Origin: Dyella terrae
GTDB lineage: Bacteria > Pseudomonadota > Gammaproteobacteria > Xanthomonadales > Rhodanobacteraceae
Assembly: GCF_022394535.1 (NCBI RefSeq)
Contig: NZ_CP089414.1
Span: 2,604,001-2,668,000 of the forward strand
DNA: 64,000 nt
Direction: 5' to 3'
In this document: positions 1 to 8,944 of the stretch, in pieces
How the letters are laid out: every line of letters begins with the position of its first letter
Position numbering within the stretch: position 1 is the first letter of the stretch
The notes under the pieces: model-generated
What the model was told of the DNA's origin: nothing
Database searches by the model: none
The model's input: the letters and a program-made list of their open reading frames with translations, nothing else
Translations under genes and position numbers: made by a program

Positions 1-258
1 CCGATTCGGCACGATAGCCGCGCCTGTACGTACGCTGCCTCGCATCCGCTTTGTCCCTTACCGGAGTCGCTGATGTCTTTCGTCGCAACGTCCCGCCATC
101 CGCACGTCGTCCATCCGCGAAAGCGCCGCCTGGAACCACACAGGCAAGGCCCTCGCTACCTGCCTCCGTGCGCTGTACCTAAGTCCTCGCAGACAAGTCT
201 GGCCTGACCCGGGCCCGTCCGGGCCTCAACGCTGCACGACATTCAAAGGAGAGCCCCC

Positions 259-1026
259 ATGAAGGCAGTCACGACCCTGCTTGTGCTGACACTGGCTGCA
301 GTTGGCGCACGTGCGGCAGACAACGATGCCACGCTTGCTTCGCGCGAATACACCGATGTCGTCGCACCAGCGGAGCAGGAGGCCTACGAGGCCGGCATCA
401 AGGCATACAACCAGTGTCTCGGCCAACATGGTTTCAAATATGACTGGACCGCGTGGACGCACGAAACCGGCGATACCTACAGCTACACCTACACCACGGC
501 CTCGCTGCCGTGGTCGGCCTTCGATGCCATGCGAACGGCGTCCAAGGCTTGCGACCAGACACTACGGACTGCGGTGAATCCCCACCTTAAAAGCGAAACC
601 AGCGCGTTCACGCAGAAAATCGGCGCACTTAGCCACTTGCCGCAGGGCGCGGCAACCGAACAGCCGTTCGCCGAAGTGAACTACTTCAAGCTCAAGTCCG
701 GGCACGAACCGCAGGAAGCCTTCATGGACGTGATGCAGAAAGTCACGGCGGCAGCAGAGAAGTCTCACTGGAATTACTACTACGCCATCAGCGCGCTGCG
801 CGATGCTGACGGCAACAGCCCCGAGTTCATCATGATCATCCGCTCCGCGAGCTGGGCGGATCTCGGCAAAGAACCGGATGTACCGTTGTGGACCATGGTG
901 GAAAAGGTCTATGGCAAGGACAGCGCACAGGCCATGCGTAAATCGCTCAACGAAGCGTTGCTGTACGAAACCGTCCGCATCGACAGCTACAACGCTGACC
1001 TTACGTACAAGGCTAACGGCAAGTGA
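259..1026 (+). CDS. Exported protein of unknown function
   Basis: 255 residues. A typical signal peptide (Lys at position 3, hydrophobic stretch TLLVLTLAAVG, cleavage after about ARA) points to the periplasm or outer membrane. An AAAGGAG ribosome site lies about 8 nt before the ATG. The mature part is mixed alpha/beta-looking, rich in Tyr and Ala, with two Cys (in QCLGQHGF and KACDQ) that could form a disulfide. I recognise no family or catalytic motif. It stands alone, convergent with the GGDEF gene that follows. The 258 bases before it show no gene, only a short GGCCC/GGGCC hairpin at 212-225 that may end an upstream transcript. Confidence 0.75.
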   Translation: MKAVTTLLVLTLAAVGARAADNDATLASREYTDVVAPAEQEAYEAGIKAYNQCLGQHGFKYDWTAWTHETGDTYSYTYTTASLPWSAFDAMRTASKACDQTLRTAVNPHLKSETSAFTQKIGALSHLPQGAATEQPFAEVNYFKLKSGHEPQEAFMDVMQKVTAAAEKSHWNYYYAISALRDADGNSPEFIMIIRSASWADLGKEPDVPLWTMVEKVYGKDSAQAMRKSLNEALLYETVRIDSYNADLTYKANGK

Positions 1027-1062
1027 CATTGCCTGGGCCGTCCTCGCGGCGGCCCTAGCCCT

Positions 1063-2175
1063 TCATTGACGGGGTGGGTATACGCACAGTGTGTTACGCC
1101 CCGCCGCCTTTGCCGCATACAGCGCGCGATCCGCGCAATTCAGCAAGGCTTCGCGCGGGCCCAGCTTGGACGGCGGAAGATCGTCCAAGCTCGCCACGCC
1201 GATGCTTATCGTCACACAGTCGCATGGGCTGCCTGGATGCCAGATCGCCAGCGCACGGATGTCCTGCAGGATATGACTGGCCACCACCTGCGCTCCCGCC
1301 GTATCGGTATCCGGCAGAATCGCAATGAACTCCTCGCCTCCATAGCGGCCCACCAGATCACCGTGGCGACGGATGCTTTTGCGCAAGAGCGCCGCAATGG
1401 CACGCAGGCATTCATCACCTTTCTGATGTCCGACGTGGTCGTTGTAAGACTTGAAGTAATCGACGTCCATCATCAGCACCGACAGCGCAGCGCCACTGCG
1501 CAAACAGCGACGTGCTTCCGCGGCAAGGGCATCGTCGAGACGGCGGCGGTTGGCAAGGCCGGTGAGGTGATCGTGGCTGGCATGGAACTGCCACAGGCGG
1601 CGCGCCTCTTCGGAGGCAACCTCCATGCGCTTGCGGTTCGTGATGTCGATCAACGCCGACGTGATGCCCAGCACGCTGCCGTCGGTGTCACGCACTGCCT
1701 GCAACGCTACAAGGAAGTGGCGGCCGTGACAGGCCATCTCACGTTCCTTCAGATCGAAACCGGCGTCGAAGTCCGCAAAGTCTTGCTGCAGTTGCTCGTC
1801 CGCACCCGGGAGGTAATCGTTTACCCGGTGACCGACCATGTCCGCGGGGACAAGGCCATGGATAGCCGCGTAAGCCCCATTGGCGCTCGCGTAGTAGCCA
1901 TCGCGATCGATCACACCAAGCGCCACAGGGATGGTGTCATACAAGGACTGCAACGACGTGCTCAGGGGACCGATTACCATGCTTGCGTCGAAACGCGATG
2001 ACGCCATGCCCTGCCCCAGACCCTGTGTACGCGCCGAACGGAAGTCCATCGGCCGCCGTCGATGACCGAGCTTTGTATCGGTGGAAAAGGCGCGCCGGCG
2101 CGAACGCATCAGGGTGACCGCCCTGCGCGCGCCTCGAGGCCAGCGACTTTGCAGCTTGAAATTTCGCTTCACCAT
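1063..2175 (-). CDS. PAS-GGDEF diguanylate cyclase
   Basis: Predicted to make the second messenger c-di-GMP from two GTP. A PAS domain lies at about residues 65-185 (VALGVIDRDGYYASANGAY). A GGDEF domain follows at about 200-365, with the active-site motif GGEEF near residue 280 and an RHGD inhibitory I-site five residues before it, so product inhibition is likely kept. No transmembrane segment is visible, so the protein is probably cytosolic. I chose the ATG at 2175 because GGAGAAGTGAG sits directly before it. An upstream extension in the same frame to 2307 has no ribosome site. A TCAGA-N4-TCCTA motif lies about 150 bp upstream. Confidence 0.88.
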   Translation of the reverse strand: MVKRNFKLQSRWPRGARRAVTLMRSRRRAFSTDTKLGHRRRPMDFRSARTQGLGQGMASSRFDASMVIGPLSTSLQSLYDTIPVALGVIDRDGYYASANGAYAAIHGLVPADMVGHRVNDYLPGADEQLQQDFADFDAGFDLKEREMACHGRHFLVALQAVRDTDGSVLGITSALIDITNRKRMEVASEEARRLWQFHASHDHLTGLANRRRLDDALAAEARRCLRSGAALSVLMMDVDYFKSYNDHVGHQKGDECLRAIAALLRKSIRRHGDLVGRYGGEEFIAILPDTDTAGAQVVASHILQDIRALAIWHPGSPCDCVTISIGVASLDDLPPSKLGPREALLNCADRALYAAKAAGRNTLCVYPPRQ

Positions 2176-2325
2176 CTCACTTCTCCGGCCCGCGTGATGC
2201 GAGGCATCGCTCCGATGGAGCGCCCTCGCTGCAGGTGACGACGACAGCGGGAGCCCGGCACATGTGCCGCAGCTACGCATGGATCGCTTGATGGAGATGG
2301 TGCACAACGAACAGTCTGATCGGAA

Positions 2326-2339
2326 TCAGAAAAGTCCTA
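2326..2339. promoter_or_regulatory. RcsB-box-like motif (copy 1)
   Basis: TCAGAAAAGTCCTA, an imperfect inverted repeat (TCAGA / TAGGA arms, 4-nt spacer). It matches the enterobacterial RcsB/RcsAB box (about TAAGAATATTCCTA) at 11 of 14 positions. It lies 150 bp upstream of the GGDEF gene and at the 3' edge of the SRPBCC gene. One of five copies in the window; function inferred. Confidence 0.35.
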
Positions 2340-2828
2340 CCGATGGGACGGTGCCGGCTGATTTTCAGGCGTAGCCAGCAAACAATGCCGCAACCCCTCC
2401 ATCGTCCCAGCCATGTGGCGCTCCAGCATGCGATGGATCAGGGGCGACGAAAGTCTCGCCAGCCACCCCGTGGGAGTGACCTGCACGGAGTGCGTGAGAT
2501 ACGTGCCCTCGCCGCGCGGCGACATGGAGAAATCAAGGGCGACGCGCATGGAGCGACCCGCATAGGTGCATGACAACGTACGCGTTGGCACCCGGGCAAC
2601 GATGGCGCCTGTCAGCACACCATGCCGCGTCATGCCCTGGTAGACACAACGCAGTGGATCGCCGACGGCATTCTCACCCTCGCGGTATTTCTGCACGCGA
2701 ATGCAGCGATCCAGCCATCGATGCATCGACGACACGTCATCAACCAGCGCGAACACTTCACCCGGTTCGCGCGGCACGAACACGCTGTGGCGGCGACAAA
2801 GAGCCAGGGACAGCCGTTCTTTCACCAT
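2337..2828 (-). CDS. SRPBCC-fold (polyketide cyclase/START-like) protein
   Basis: 163 residues. The pattern resembles the SRPBCC ligand-binding superfamily: an N-terminal strand with FVPREPGEVFALVDDVSSM, a central R-V-x-R-V-P-T-R-T-L-S-C strand and a long C-terminal helix (HRMLERHMAGTMEGLRHCL). Members bind hydrophobic ligands in a deep cavity; the ligand here cannot be told. The ATG at 2828 is preferred because the in-frame extension to 2900 would run into the upstream glsB-like gene. It lies 19 nt downstream of that gene on the same strand and is probably cotranscribed with it. Confidence 0.72.
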   Translation of the reverse strand: MVKERLSLALCRRHSVFVPREPGEVFALVDDVSSMHRWLDRCIRVQKYREGENAVGDPLRCVYQGMTRHGVLTGAIVARVPTRTLSCTYAGRSMRVALDFSMSPRGEGTYLTHSVQVTPTGWLARLSSPLIHRMLERHMAGTMEGLRHCLLATPENQPAPSHR

Positions 2829-2847
2829 CGATGACCGCACTCGAACA

Positions 2848-3108
2848 TCAATGCATGCATTGCTTGAGCACGCGCAGCATGACCAACAACAGCACCGCAC
2901 CCGCCGTCGCTACGACCAGCGAAATGACGAAGCCGCCACCCACGCTAAACCCAATGAGGTGAGCAACCCAACCACCAAGGCAGGCGCCAAGCACCCCAAT
3001 AAGGATGTCGATAAACACGCCGTAACCGCTGCCCTTCACCAGCAAGCCCGCAATCCATCCAGCCAGCGCGCCAATGACCAGCCACACCAGCAGACTGTGT
3101 TCCGCCAT
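2848..3108 (-). CDS. GlsB/YeaQ/YmgE family stress-response membrane protein
   Basis: 86 residues, the usual size of the transglycosylase-associated (GlsB/YeaQ/YmgE) family. Three hydrophobic segments are visible, separated by glycine-rich turns. The family hallmark pattern is present: WLVIGALAGWIAGLL, then GVFIDILIGVLGACLGGW. The role in E. coli relatives is poorly defined but linked to envelope and acid/osmotic stress. Start at 3108, with GGGAG about 11 nt upstream. Longer in-frame starts give non-membrane sequence unlike the family. An RcsB-box-like motif lies about 310 bp upstream, in the gap between this gene and the RcsB-like regulator gene. Confidence 0.85.
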   Translation of the reverse strand: MAEHSLLVWLVIGALAGWIAGLLVKGSGYGVFIDILIGVLGACLGGWVAHLIGFSVGGGFVISLVVATAGAVLLLVMLRVLKQCMH

Positions 3109-3500
3109 AAATCGAATGCTCCCGTGACATGGACAGGGTCGCCCTCGCGTGAGGACGCGCCCTGGAGGTAACCCGCGTGGTGTTACGCAGAGGCGGCGCC
3201 ATTCCGCGCCCACGGCTGCATCGTCTGGAACGCAAGCCGTGGGGCGGAGGCCCCGTACATAGATCCCGACAAACCGATCAGGGGTGGCGCGGTTTGTCGC
3301 CGGCGTACTCACCGACACATGTCATCCATGGCATGCGGGAAACCTTATGCGGCCGACGCAACGGTGCGGCCACATGTTCGTGGAGTGCATTGGACGATGT
3401 GTGGCGGGCCAGCGGAATCAGAACATTCCTACCCTGGTCACGAAATGTGTTTACGCGCGTTCGAGAGGGCGACCAGAACCAGCAGATACCGCCCTAGCAG
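3109..3500. other. Gene-free gap with one regulatory motif
   Basis: About 390 bp between the glsB-like gene and the RcsB-like gene. No credible coding sequence. It contains the second RcsB-box-like motif (3418-3431) and probably the glsB promoter. Confidence 0.5.
3418..3431. promoter_or_regulatory. RcsB-box-like motif (copy 2)
   Basis: TCAGAACATTCCTA matches the RcsB/RcsAB box at 12 of 14 positions, the best match in the window. It lies 70 bp past the stop of the RcsB-like gene and upstream of the glsB-like gene, both on the minus strand. Copies 1 and 2 share the wider context GGAATCAGAA-N-TCCTACC. Functional role inferred. Confidence 0.4.
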
Positions 3501-4130
3501 TTAAAGCAGTCCAATGGACCGGGCGTAGTCATAGAGCTGCTTATCGCTCTCAAGGTTGAGCTTGCGCATCGCATCGCGCTTCTGCTGGCTAATGGTCTTC
3601 ACACTGCGCTCCAGCCGCCGCGCAATTTCTGACACCGTCAGCCCCTGCGCCAGGAAGCGGATGACTTCGATCTCACGCTTCGAAACCATCGGCTCGCCGC
3701 CCGTGGGATACATGCCTTCGATCTGGCGCCGCATGCGCTCGCTGAGATAGCTTCGCCCCGCACGGATCACGTCGATGGCGAGCATCAACTCTTTCGCCAT
3801 CGCCATTTTGTCCACCACGCCACGCACGCCGACGCTCACCATGTTCTGCACCAATGCGGGGTTGCGCAGCATGGTGAGTACCAGGATGGGCAGTGCCGGG
3901 TAGGTTTCGCGCACGCGCTGCAACAGGGACAGGCCGTCATAGCCTTCGATGTCCGCCGGCATAGAGAAATCGGTAATGAGCAGGTCACAGGGCGTTTGCA
4001 TCAGCAGATCCAGCAATTGCTGCCCGTTGCGCGCCTCGCCAACCACGTCCAGCCCATTGCCGTAGTCGCGGAGCGAGGTCTTCAACCCGATCAGGACGAC
4101 CGGATGATCATCGGCGATTATGACCCGCAC
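3501..4130 (-). CDS. RcsB-like NarL/FixJ response regulator
   Basis: 209 residues. The N-terminal receiver domain (about 1-125) has the acidic pair ADDHP, the phospho-acceptor Asp in LLITDFSMP and the conserved Lys in VVDKMAM. The C-terminal LuxR-type helix-turn-helix (about 145-205) contains SVKTISQQKRDAMRKL. This parallels the E. coli RcsB recognition helix (SIKTISSQKKSAMMKL, from memory). The N-terminus (VIIADDHPVVLIGLKTSL) is also RcsB-like. It is divergent from the hybrid kinase, with about 110 bp between the starts, which argues for a cognate pair. Likely role: DNA-binding output of an Rcs-type phosphorelay. Which genes it controls is inferred, not shown. Confidence 0.9.
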   Translation of the reverse strand: MRVIIADDHPVVLIGLKTSLRDYGNGLDVVGEARNGQQLLDLLMQTPCDLLITDFSMPADIEGYDGLSLLQRVRETYPALPILVLTMLRNPALVQNMVSVGVRGVVDKMAMAKELMLAIDVIRAGRSYLSERMRRQIEGMYPTGGEPMVSKREIEVIRFLAQGLTVSEIARRLERSVKTISQQKRDAMRKLNLESDKQLYDYARSIGLL

Positions 4131-4242
4131 ACTTCACTCCTGCTTTTCCTGCCACTGCAAACAGCACATGCCTTACAACGTTCAACCGCAGATACGGCTT
4201 GATAGTGCGGTCCGTTTGTGGCTGCCGCGCTTCAAAGGTAGC

Positions 4243-7095
4243 ATGAACCCCCAACCATCCAGCCGCATGGACCTTTCCGCCGACCGGGCCTGCACGATGC
4301 TTACCGTCGTTCGTTCCTGCCCGGAATCAGGGCCTGCCACCACCATCGCACCGGGCTGCTTTCACGTTCGGGCTCTGGGCATGCTTGCCCTGCCCTGGTT
4401 CGGCAACGAAGCCACCGCGCTTTCTCCGGTCGCCCTGGTCATTACCCTCTTGCTGGTGGCAACTGCCGTGCTGGCCTTCGTGCTGACGTGGCTGCTGCAG
4501 GCGCAAGTGCGCCGCAACCGGCAGCTGGCGCAACGCCTCCAATCGGAGCGGGAACTTCAACAGGCCACACTCGATGCGCTGCCGTTTCCCGTGCTGCTGC
4601 ATGGACTCGACGGCCAGACCGTGGCGGGCAACCGGCTGGGACGCGCACTGCCCGAACGCGACGACGATGCCGCGGCCCTGATCCGCGACGCGTCGTTCGC
4701 CGAACAAAAGGACAAGGTATTGCAGGGCGCCACGCTGCGGCAGGACATCAACGTCCCCATGGCCAATGGCGAAACGCACGCTGCGCACCTCTGGATACGC
4801 GCCTTGCGCGACGAACAGGAACAGGCGCACGGCTATGCCAGCACCTTGCTGGACGTCACCGAGTTCCGCGATGCCGAGCAAGCCGCACGCCAGACCGAGC
4901 AACGCCTCGGCGATATGGCGCGGCGCATGCCGGTGGTGGTGATGGCCATGCGTATCGACCGGCAAGACGTCGCGCATGTTTCCTTCGTCACCGGCGATGC
5001 CCGCGCGCTGTTCAGCATCGACGCGGCCGAGCTGCGCGACAGCGACGGCGTGCTGCGCATCGACGCCTTGCGAGAACGCATCCATCCAGACGATTGGCCT
5101 GCCCTGCTGCCGCTGCTGTCGCCCGCAACGCATCAGGCCGACCAACGCACGCTGGATTTCCGTGCCTTCGGACAAAGCGGCCTGCGCTGGATTCACGCCA
5201 CCTTCGCCACGCGTCCGATGAGCGACGGCGACCTGGGCGTGATGGGCTATTTCATCGATACCACCGAGCAGAACCTGCGCAACGAAGCACTGCGCATTGC
5301 GCGCGATGTAGCCGAACGCGCCTCCAAGGCCAAGGCGGATTTCCTCGCCGCCATGAGCCACGAGATCCGCACGCCGATGAACGGCGTGATCGGCATGCTG
5401 GAGCTGCTTGGCCGCACACCGGTCAACGGCGAGCAGCGCGAACTGTTGCGCGCCGTGGAGGATTCCGCCGGCTCGCTGTTACAGATCCTCAACGACATCC
5501 TGGATTTCTCCAAGCTCGAAGCCGGCGACCTTAGGCTCGACGCCACACCATTCGACACCCGCCAATGGCTGGACGGCGCCGTCGGTACGATGGCCGTGGC
5601 GGCTCGCGCCAAGGGGCTCGATCTTCGTCTTTTCGTGGATGCCACGGCGGCCGGCCAGTTGCGCGGCGACAGTCAGCGGTTGCGGCAGATCGTCATCAAT
5701 CTGCTCAACAACGCCATCAAGTTCACCGATCGCGGCAGCGTCGGCGCCATGCTCACCGTGCTGGGCGACAACGGCACGCAACAGCACCTCTCGCTGAGCG
5801 TGACGGATACCGGCATCGGCATTGCCCACGACAAGCAGGACACCCTGTTTAAACCGTTCGCACAGGCGGAAGCCTGGACCAGCCGACGCTACGGCGGCAC
5901 CGGTCTGGGGCTCGCCATCTGCCAACAGCTAGTACAGCTGATGGACGGCAGCATTGAACTGCGCAGCGAAGAAGGTGCGGGCACCACCGTCACCGTACAG
6001 TTGCGCCTGCCTGTCGCCGGCCGCACCACCGATGCACCCGCCAGCCTGCACGGCCGGCACGCCATCGTGCGCCTGGCGTCGCCCACCCTCGCCACGTCAT
6101 TGGAGCAACACCTGCGCGCCGCCGGCCTGAGCGTCGAACGCTGCGAGCCCGCCACGCCCCTGCGCGAAGGCATGGCGGCGAGCCTGCTCTTTATCGATGC
6201 CGACGACCGCGACAGCGCCGGCCAGATCCACGCCCATGTGGTGGTCGTATCCAACGAGTCACCCGCGCCGGATCGAGAGGCCATATGGCTCAACGCCCAG
6301 CCGCTGACCTGGCGATCGGTGATCGCCACGAGCTTGCGCGCGCTGGAACTGGAAGCACCTGATCACTGGCGCGACCCACTGGCCACCCGCAGTACACCTG
6401 CCCTGCGCGGTCGCGTGCTGGTGGTCGAAGACCACGCGGTCAGCCAACGCTTGATCGCCCGCCAGCTGGCCTTGCTGGGCCTGGCCAGCGAGGTCGTGGA
6501 CAACGGCCATGACGCGCTTGAGATGCTGGCCGACGGCGACTATGCCCTGCTGCTGACCGACTGCAACATGCCCCACATGAGCGGCTACGAGCTTGCCCGC
6601 GCGTGGCGCGAGCGCGAGGCGGCAGCGGGTAGTACTCAACGCCTGCCCATCCTTGCCATGACGGCCAATGCCATGAGTAGCGAAACGGCACGGGCGAAAG
6701 AGGCGGGCATGGACGACGTGCTCAGCAAGCCGCTGCAGTTGGCCACGCTCGGGCGCAAGCTCGGCGAGTGGCTAGGCGAGCTAGCCACGCCCACCGCCGA
6801 GCCTCCGCCACCGGAAGAGCTGCAGGCCTTGCTCGCCCAGGAAACCCGACGCGACCTGGACGACCTCCGGCAGCATGCCGCCCGCGAGGATCTACCAGCC
6901 GCCCGCCAATCCCTGCACCGCCTGATGGGCATCCTGCCCTTAGTGGGCGACGAAGCGCTGATCCACGAAGGTGAGCGCCTCCACGAGGCACTGCACGGCC
7001 CCGCAGCGGCGGACGCCCTGTCCGGCACCGCCGGATTCGTCGAGCGGCTGGCCCAGCGGCTGGCAAACCCGGATCGCCCCGGGGCCATTTCGTGA
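4243..7095 (+). CDS. Hybrid sensor histidine kinase with receiver and HPt-like end (RcsC-like)
   Basis: About 950 residues. One clear transmembrane helix near the N-terminus (VALVITLLLVATAVLAFVLT) is followed by two PAS-like regions. HisKA comes next (His in FLAAMSHEIRTPMNG, near residue 370), then the HATPase domain (NLLNNAIKFT, DTGIGI, GGTGLGLAI). A receiver domain has Asp in LLLTDCNMPHMSG near 770 and Lys in DVLSKPLQ. A C-terminal helical domain contains LHRLMG, which fits an HPt phosphotransfer His. The protein can therefore carry a complete His-Asp-His relay to the divergent RcsB-like regulator. ATG 4243 has AAAGG before it. An in-frame start at 4120 overlaps the divergent gene and is less likely. 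Confidence 0.88.
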   Translation: MNPQPSSRMDLSADRACTMLTVVRSCPESGPATTIAPGCFHVRALGMLALPWFGNEATALSPVALVITLLLVATAVLAFVLTWLLQAQVRRNRQLAQRLQSERELQQATLDALPFPVLLHGLDGQTVAGNRLGRALPERDDDAAALIRDASFAEQKDKVLQGATLRQDINVPMANGETHAAHLWIRALRDEQEQAHGYASTLLDVTEFRDAEQAARQTEQRLGDMARRMPVVVMAMRIDRQDVAHVSFVTGDARALFSIDAAELRDSDGVLRIDALRERIHPDDWPALLPLLSPATHQADQRTLDFRAFGQSGLRWIHATFATRPMSDGDLGVMGYFIDTTEQNLRNEALRIARDVAERASKAKADFLAAMSHEIRTPMNGVIGMLELLGRTPVNGEQRELLRAVEDSAGSLLQILNDILDFSKLEAGDLRLDATPFDTRQWLDGAVGTMAVAARAKGLDLRLFVDATAAGQLRGDSQRLRQIVINLLNNAIKFTDRGSVGAMLTVLGDNGTQQHLSLSVTDTGIGIAHDKQDTLFKPFAQAEAWTSRRYGGTGLGLAICQQLVQLMDGSIELRSEEGAGTTVTVQLRLPVAGRTTDAPASLHGRHAIVRLASPTLATSLEQHLRAAGLSVERCEPATPLREGMAASLLFIDADDRDSAGQIHAHVVVVSNESPAPDREAIWLNAQPLTWRSVIATSLRALELEAPDHWRDPLATRSTPALRGRVLVVEDHAVSQRLIARQLALLGLASEVVDNGHDALEMLADGDYALLLTDCNMPHMSGYELARAWREREAAAGSTQRLPILAMTANAMSSETARAKEAGMDDVLSKPLQLATLGRKLGEWLGELATPTAEPPPPEELQALLAQETRRDLDDLRQHAAREDLPAARQSLHRLMGILPLVGDEALIHEGERLHEALHGPAAADALSGTAGFVERLAQRLANPDRPGAIS

Positions 7096-7235
7096 CGAAG
7101 TTGGCAATTTGGTGACCTGTCCGCGACAATAGTCGGGCCGCAAGTCACTGCGTCGCCACGGGAAAATGGATTCCGGCTGGCCGCGCGCGCAGGAGTGACC
7201 GTGGCGCAGGGGTGCTAAAGGAGTATCGACGCTTT

Positions 7236-7673
7236 ATGTCACACCGGACCTTCGGGCCTGGCCAGCCTTGGCGCTGGCTATGTATGACTGTGCTGTTCGC
7301 TGTCACTGCCTACGTACCTCACGCCTTAGCCGCACCCGCACCCGCCGACTGGAATTACCGCGTACGGCCGGGCGACAACCTGTGGGATCTCGCCGCCCGC
7401 TACCTCAAGCCGGACGTACCCTGGCAGAAACTGCAGGACTACAACCAGGTCGGCGACCCGCTGCACCTGCCGCCCGGCTCCACCATGCACTTTCCCGTCG
7501 GCTGGCTACGTCAGGGCCCGGCACCGGCCACCGTGGTGGCCGTACTCGGCAGCGCTACCGCGAAGCCCCCCCGGCAACGCGCCGGCGATCCCGGTAACAG
7601 CGGGTATGTCGGTGGGTTACGGCACCGAGCTGGACACCGCAGCCGACACCAGCCTCACGCTGCAGTTGGCTGA
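7236..7673 (+). CDS. LysM-domain N-terminal half of a frameshifted LysM-FecR protein
   Basis: Signal peptide ending AYVPHALAA, then a LysM-type peptidoglycan-binding domain (YRVRPGDNLWDLAARYL... VGDPLHLPPGSTMHFPVGWL). After residue about 110 the frame runs into low-quality Arg/His-rich sequence. This is because a 7-C run at 7566-7572 carries one base too many. Dropping one C joins it smoothly to the FecR-domain frame (TAKPPGNAPAIPVTAGMSVG). The ATG at 7236 follows TAAAGGAG; a GTG at 7212 in frame is less likely. The intact protein would be about 560 residues, secreted and wall-bound. It lies just downstream of the hybrid kinase. Confidence 0.75.
   Translation: MSHRTFGPGQPWRWLCMTVLFAVTAYVPHALAAPAPADWNYRVRPGDNLWDLAARYLKPDVPWQKLQDYNQVGDPLHLPPGSTMHFPVGWLRQGPAPATVVAVLGSATAKPPRQRAGDPGNSGYVGGLRHRAGHRSRHQPHAAVG
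7566..7572 (+). other. 7-C homopolymer with apparent +1 frameshift
   Basis: Reading through this run with six instead of seven C restores one frame across the LysM and FecR halves. It could be a sequencing error, a real mutation or a slippage site. The sequence alone cannot decide. Confidence 0.7.
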
Positions 7674-8916
7674 TAGCTCGCGCGTGCTGCTGCAGGCCGA
7701 TAGCGCGCTCGTGCTGGACCGCCTGAGCGCCTATGGCCGCACCGGCATGGTCGACACGCGCATGCGCCTCAAGCGCGGCCGCCTCAACAGCGACGTGACC
7801 CCGCTCAGCGGCAGCGCGGCATGCTTCACCGTCTCCACGCCCAACACCATTTCCAGCGTGCGCGGCACCCACTTCCGCGTGGCCGCCGACGAGGACAGCG
7901 GCGACGCTCGCACCGAAGTCGTTTCCGGCCATGTGGACGTAGGCAACAACGCTCGCCACGTGATGGTGGACGGTGGCCGCGGCGTCTCGACCGAAGCGGC
8001 CGGCAAGCCCGGCGAACCTCAACCCTTGCTCGCCGCGCCCTCGGTGGATTGCCCGGCGCAACCCATCGGCCAGTCCCCGGCTCAGATCCAGTGGAAGCCG
8101 CTGGACCGTGCGGAGCGTTATCGCGTGCAGGTAGCCCTTACCGATCGTTTTGAAGCACTGGTGCTCGATACCGTCGTCGATGGCACACACGCCACATTGC
8201 CCAGCCTGCCTGATGGTGCGCACGCCTTCCGCGTACGCGGCATCGACAGTGCGCGAATGGAAGGGCTGGACGCCACCTGCATCTTCACCATTGCCGCGCA
8301 TCCCCAGCCCCCGCTCATCATCGACCCGCAACCGGGTGCGAAGGTACGCGCCACGCGTCCCGAATTCCGCTGGACGGAAAGCATCGAGGCCGAAAGCTAC
8401 GCATGGCAGCTTTCCGCCGATGACAGCTTCAGCCAGTTGCTCGGAGACAACAACAACGTGCGCGGCGATCACGTCCGCGCGCCGCAAGCGCTGCCCTACG
8501 GCCACTACGTGTGGCGCATCGCCAGCCGCGACAAGGACGGCAAGCTCGGCCCCTATACCAGCGCGATGCCGTTCGATCTCGTGCCCGAGCCACCCGCGCC
8601 TGCCCCGGGTGAACCCAAGCACGAGCATGGCGACTTCGTGCTGAGCTGGCCGGGCGGCGCAGCGGGGCAGCACTACCACATCCAACTCGCGCGCAAGCCC
8701 GACTTCTCCGATGTACAAGTGGACCAGACGCTAGATGTGCCCGAACTGAGCCTGCGCAAGCTGCCCCACGGCAAGTGGTACGCGCGCGTGCAGACTGTCG
8801 ACACCGACGGCTACGCAGGCCCGTGGGGTGCCATCCAACGCACCCGTGTACCCTGCACCGCATGCCGCTGGGTAGCCGCCGGCGGTGGCGTGGTATTGCT
8901 GTGGCTCGTGCTCTGA
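7606..8916 (+). CDS. FecR-domain C-terminal half with fibronectin-like repeats
   Basis: 436 residues in the frame one base off from the LysM part. Residues about 1-125 form a FecR domain (strand-rich, ending ISSVRGTHFRVAADED... TEVVSGHVDVG), a periplasmic beta fold often used in signalling or surface proteins. Three Ig/fibronectin-III-like modules follow, each with the pattern I-x-W-x-x-L/S-x-x-A-E-x-Y (IQWKPLDRAERYRVQV, FRWTESIEAESYAWQL and a third near residue 340). The end is hydrophobic (WVAAGGGVVLLWLVL), so the protein may be anchored by a C-terminal helix. It ends just before the CHASE2 gene. Intact relatives in Xanthomonadales carry LysM and FecR in one protein. Confidence 0.75.
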   Translation: MSVGYGTELDTAADTSLTLQLADSSRVLLQADSALVLDRLSAYGRTGMVDTRMRLKRGRLNSDVTPLSGSAACFTVSTPNTISSVRGTHFRVAADEDSGDARTEVVSGHVDVGNNARHVMVDGGRGVSTEAAGKPGEPQPLLAAPSVDCPAQPIGQSPAQIQWKPLDRAERYRVQVALTDRFEALVLDTVVDGTHATLPSLPDGAHAFRVRGIDSARMEGLDATCIFTIAAHPQPPLIIDPQPGAKVRATRPEFRWTESIEAESYAWQLSADDSFSQLLGDNNNVRGDHVRAPQALPYGHYVWRIASRDKDGKLGPYTSAMPFDLVPEPPAPAPGEPKHEHGDFVLSWPGGAAGQHYHIQLARKPDFSDVQVDQTLDVPELSLRKLPHGKWYARVQTVDTDGYAGPWGAIQRTRVPCTACRWVAAGGGVVLLWLVL

Positions 8917-8944
8917 TGCATCCGTCGCGGAGGTTCTGGCGCCC

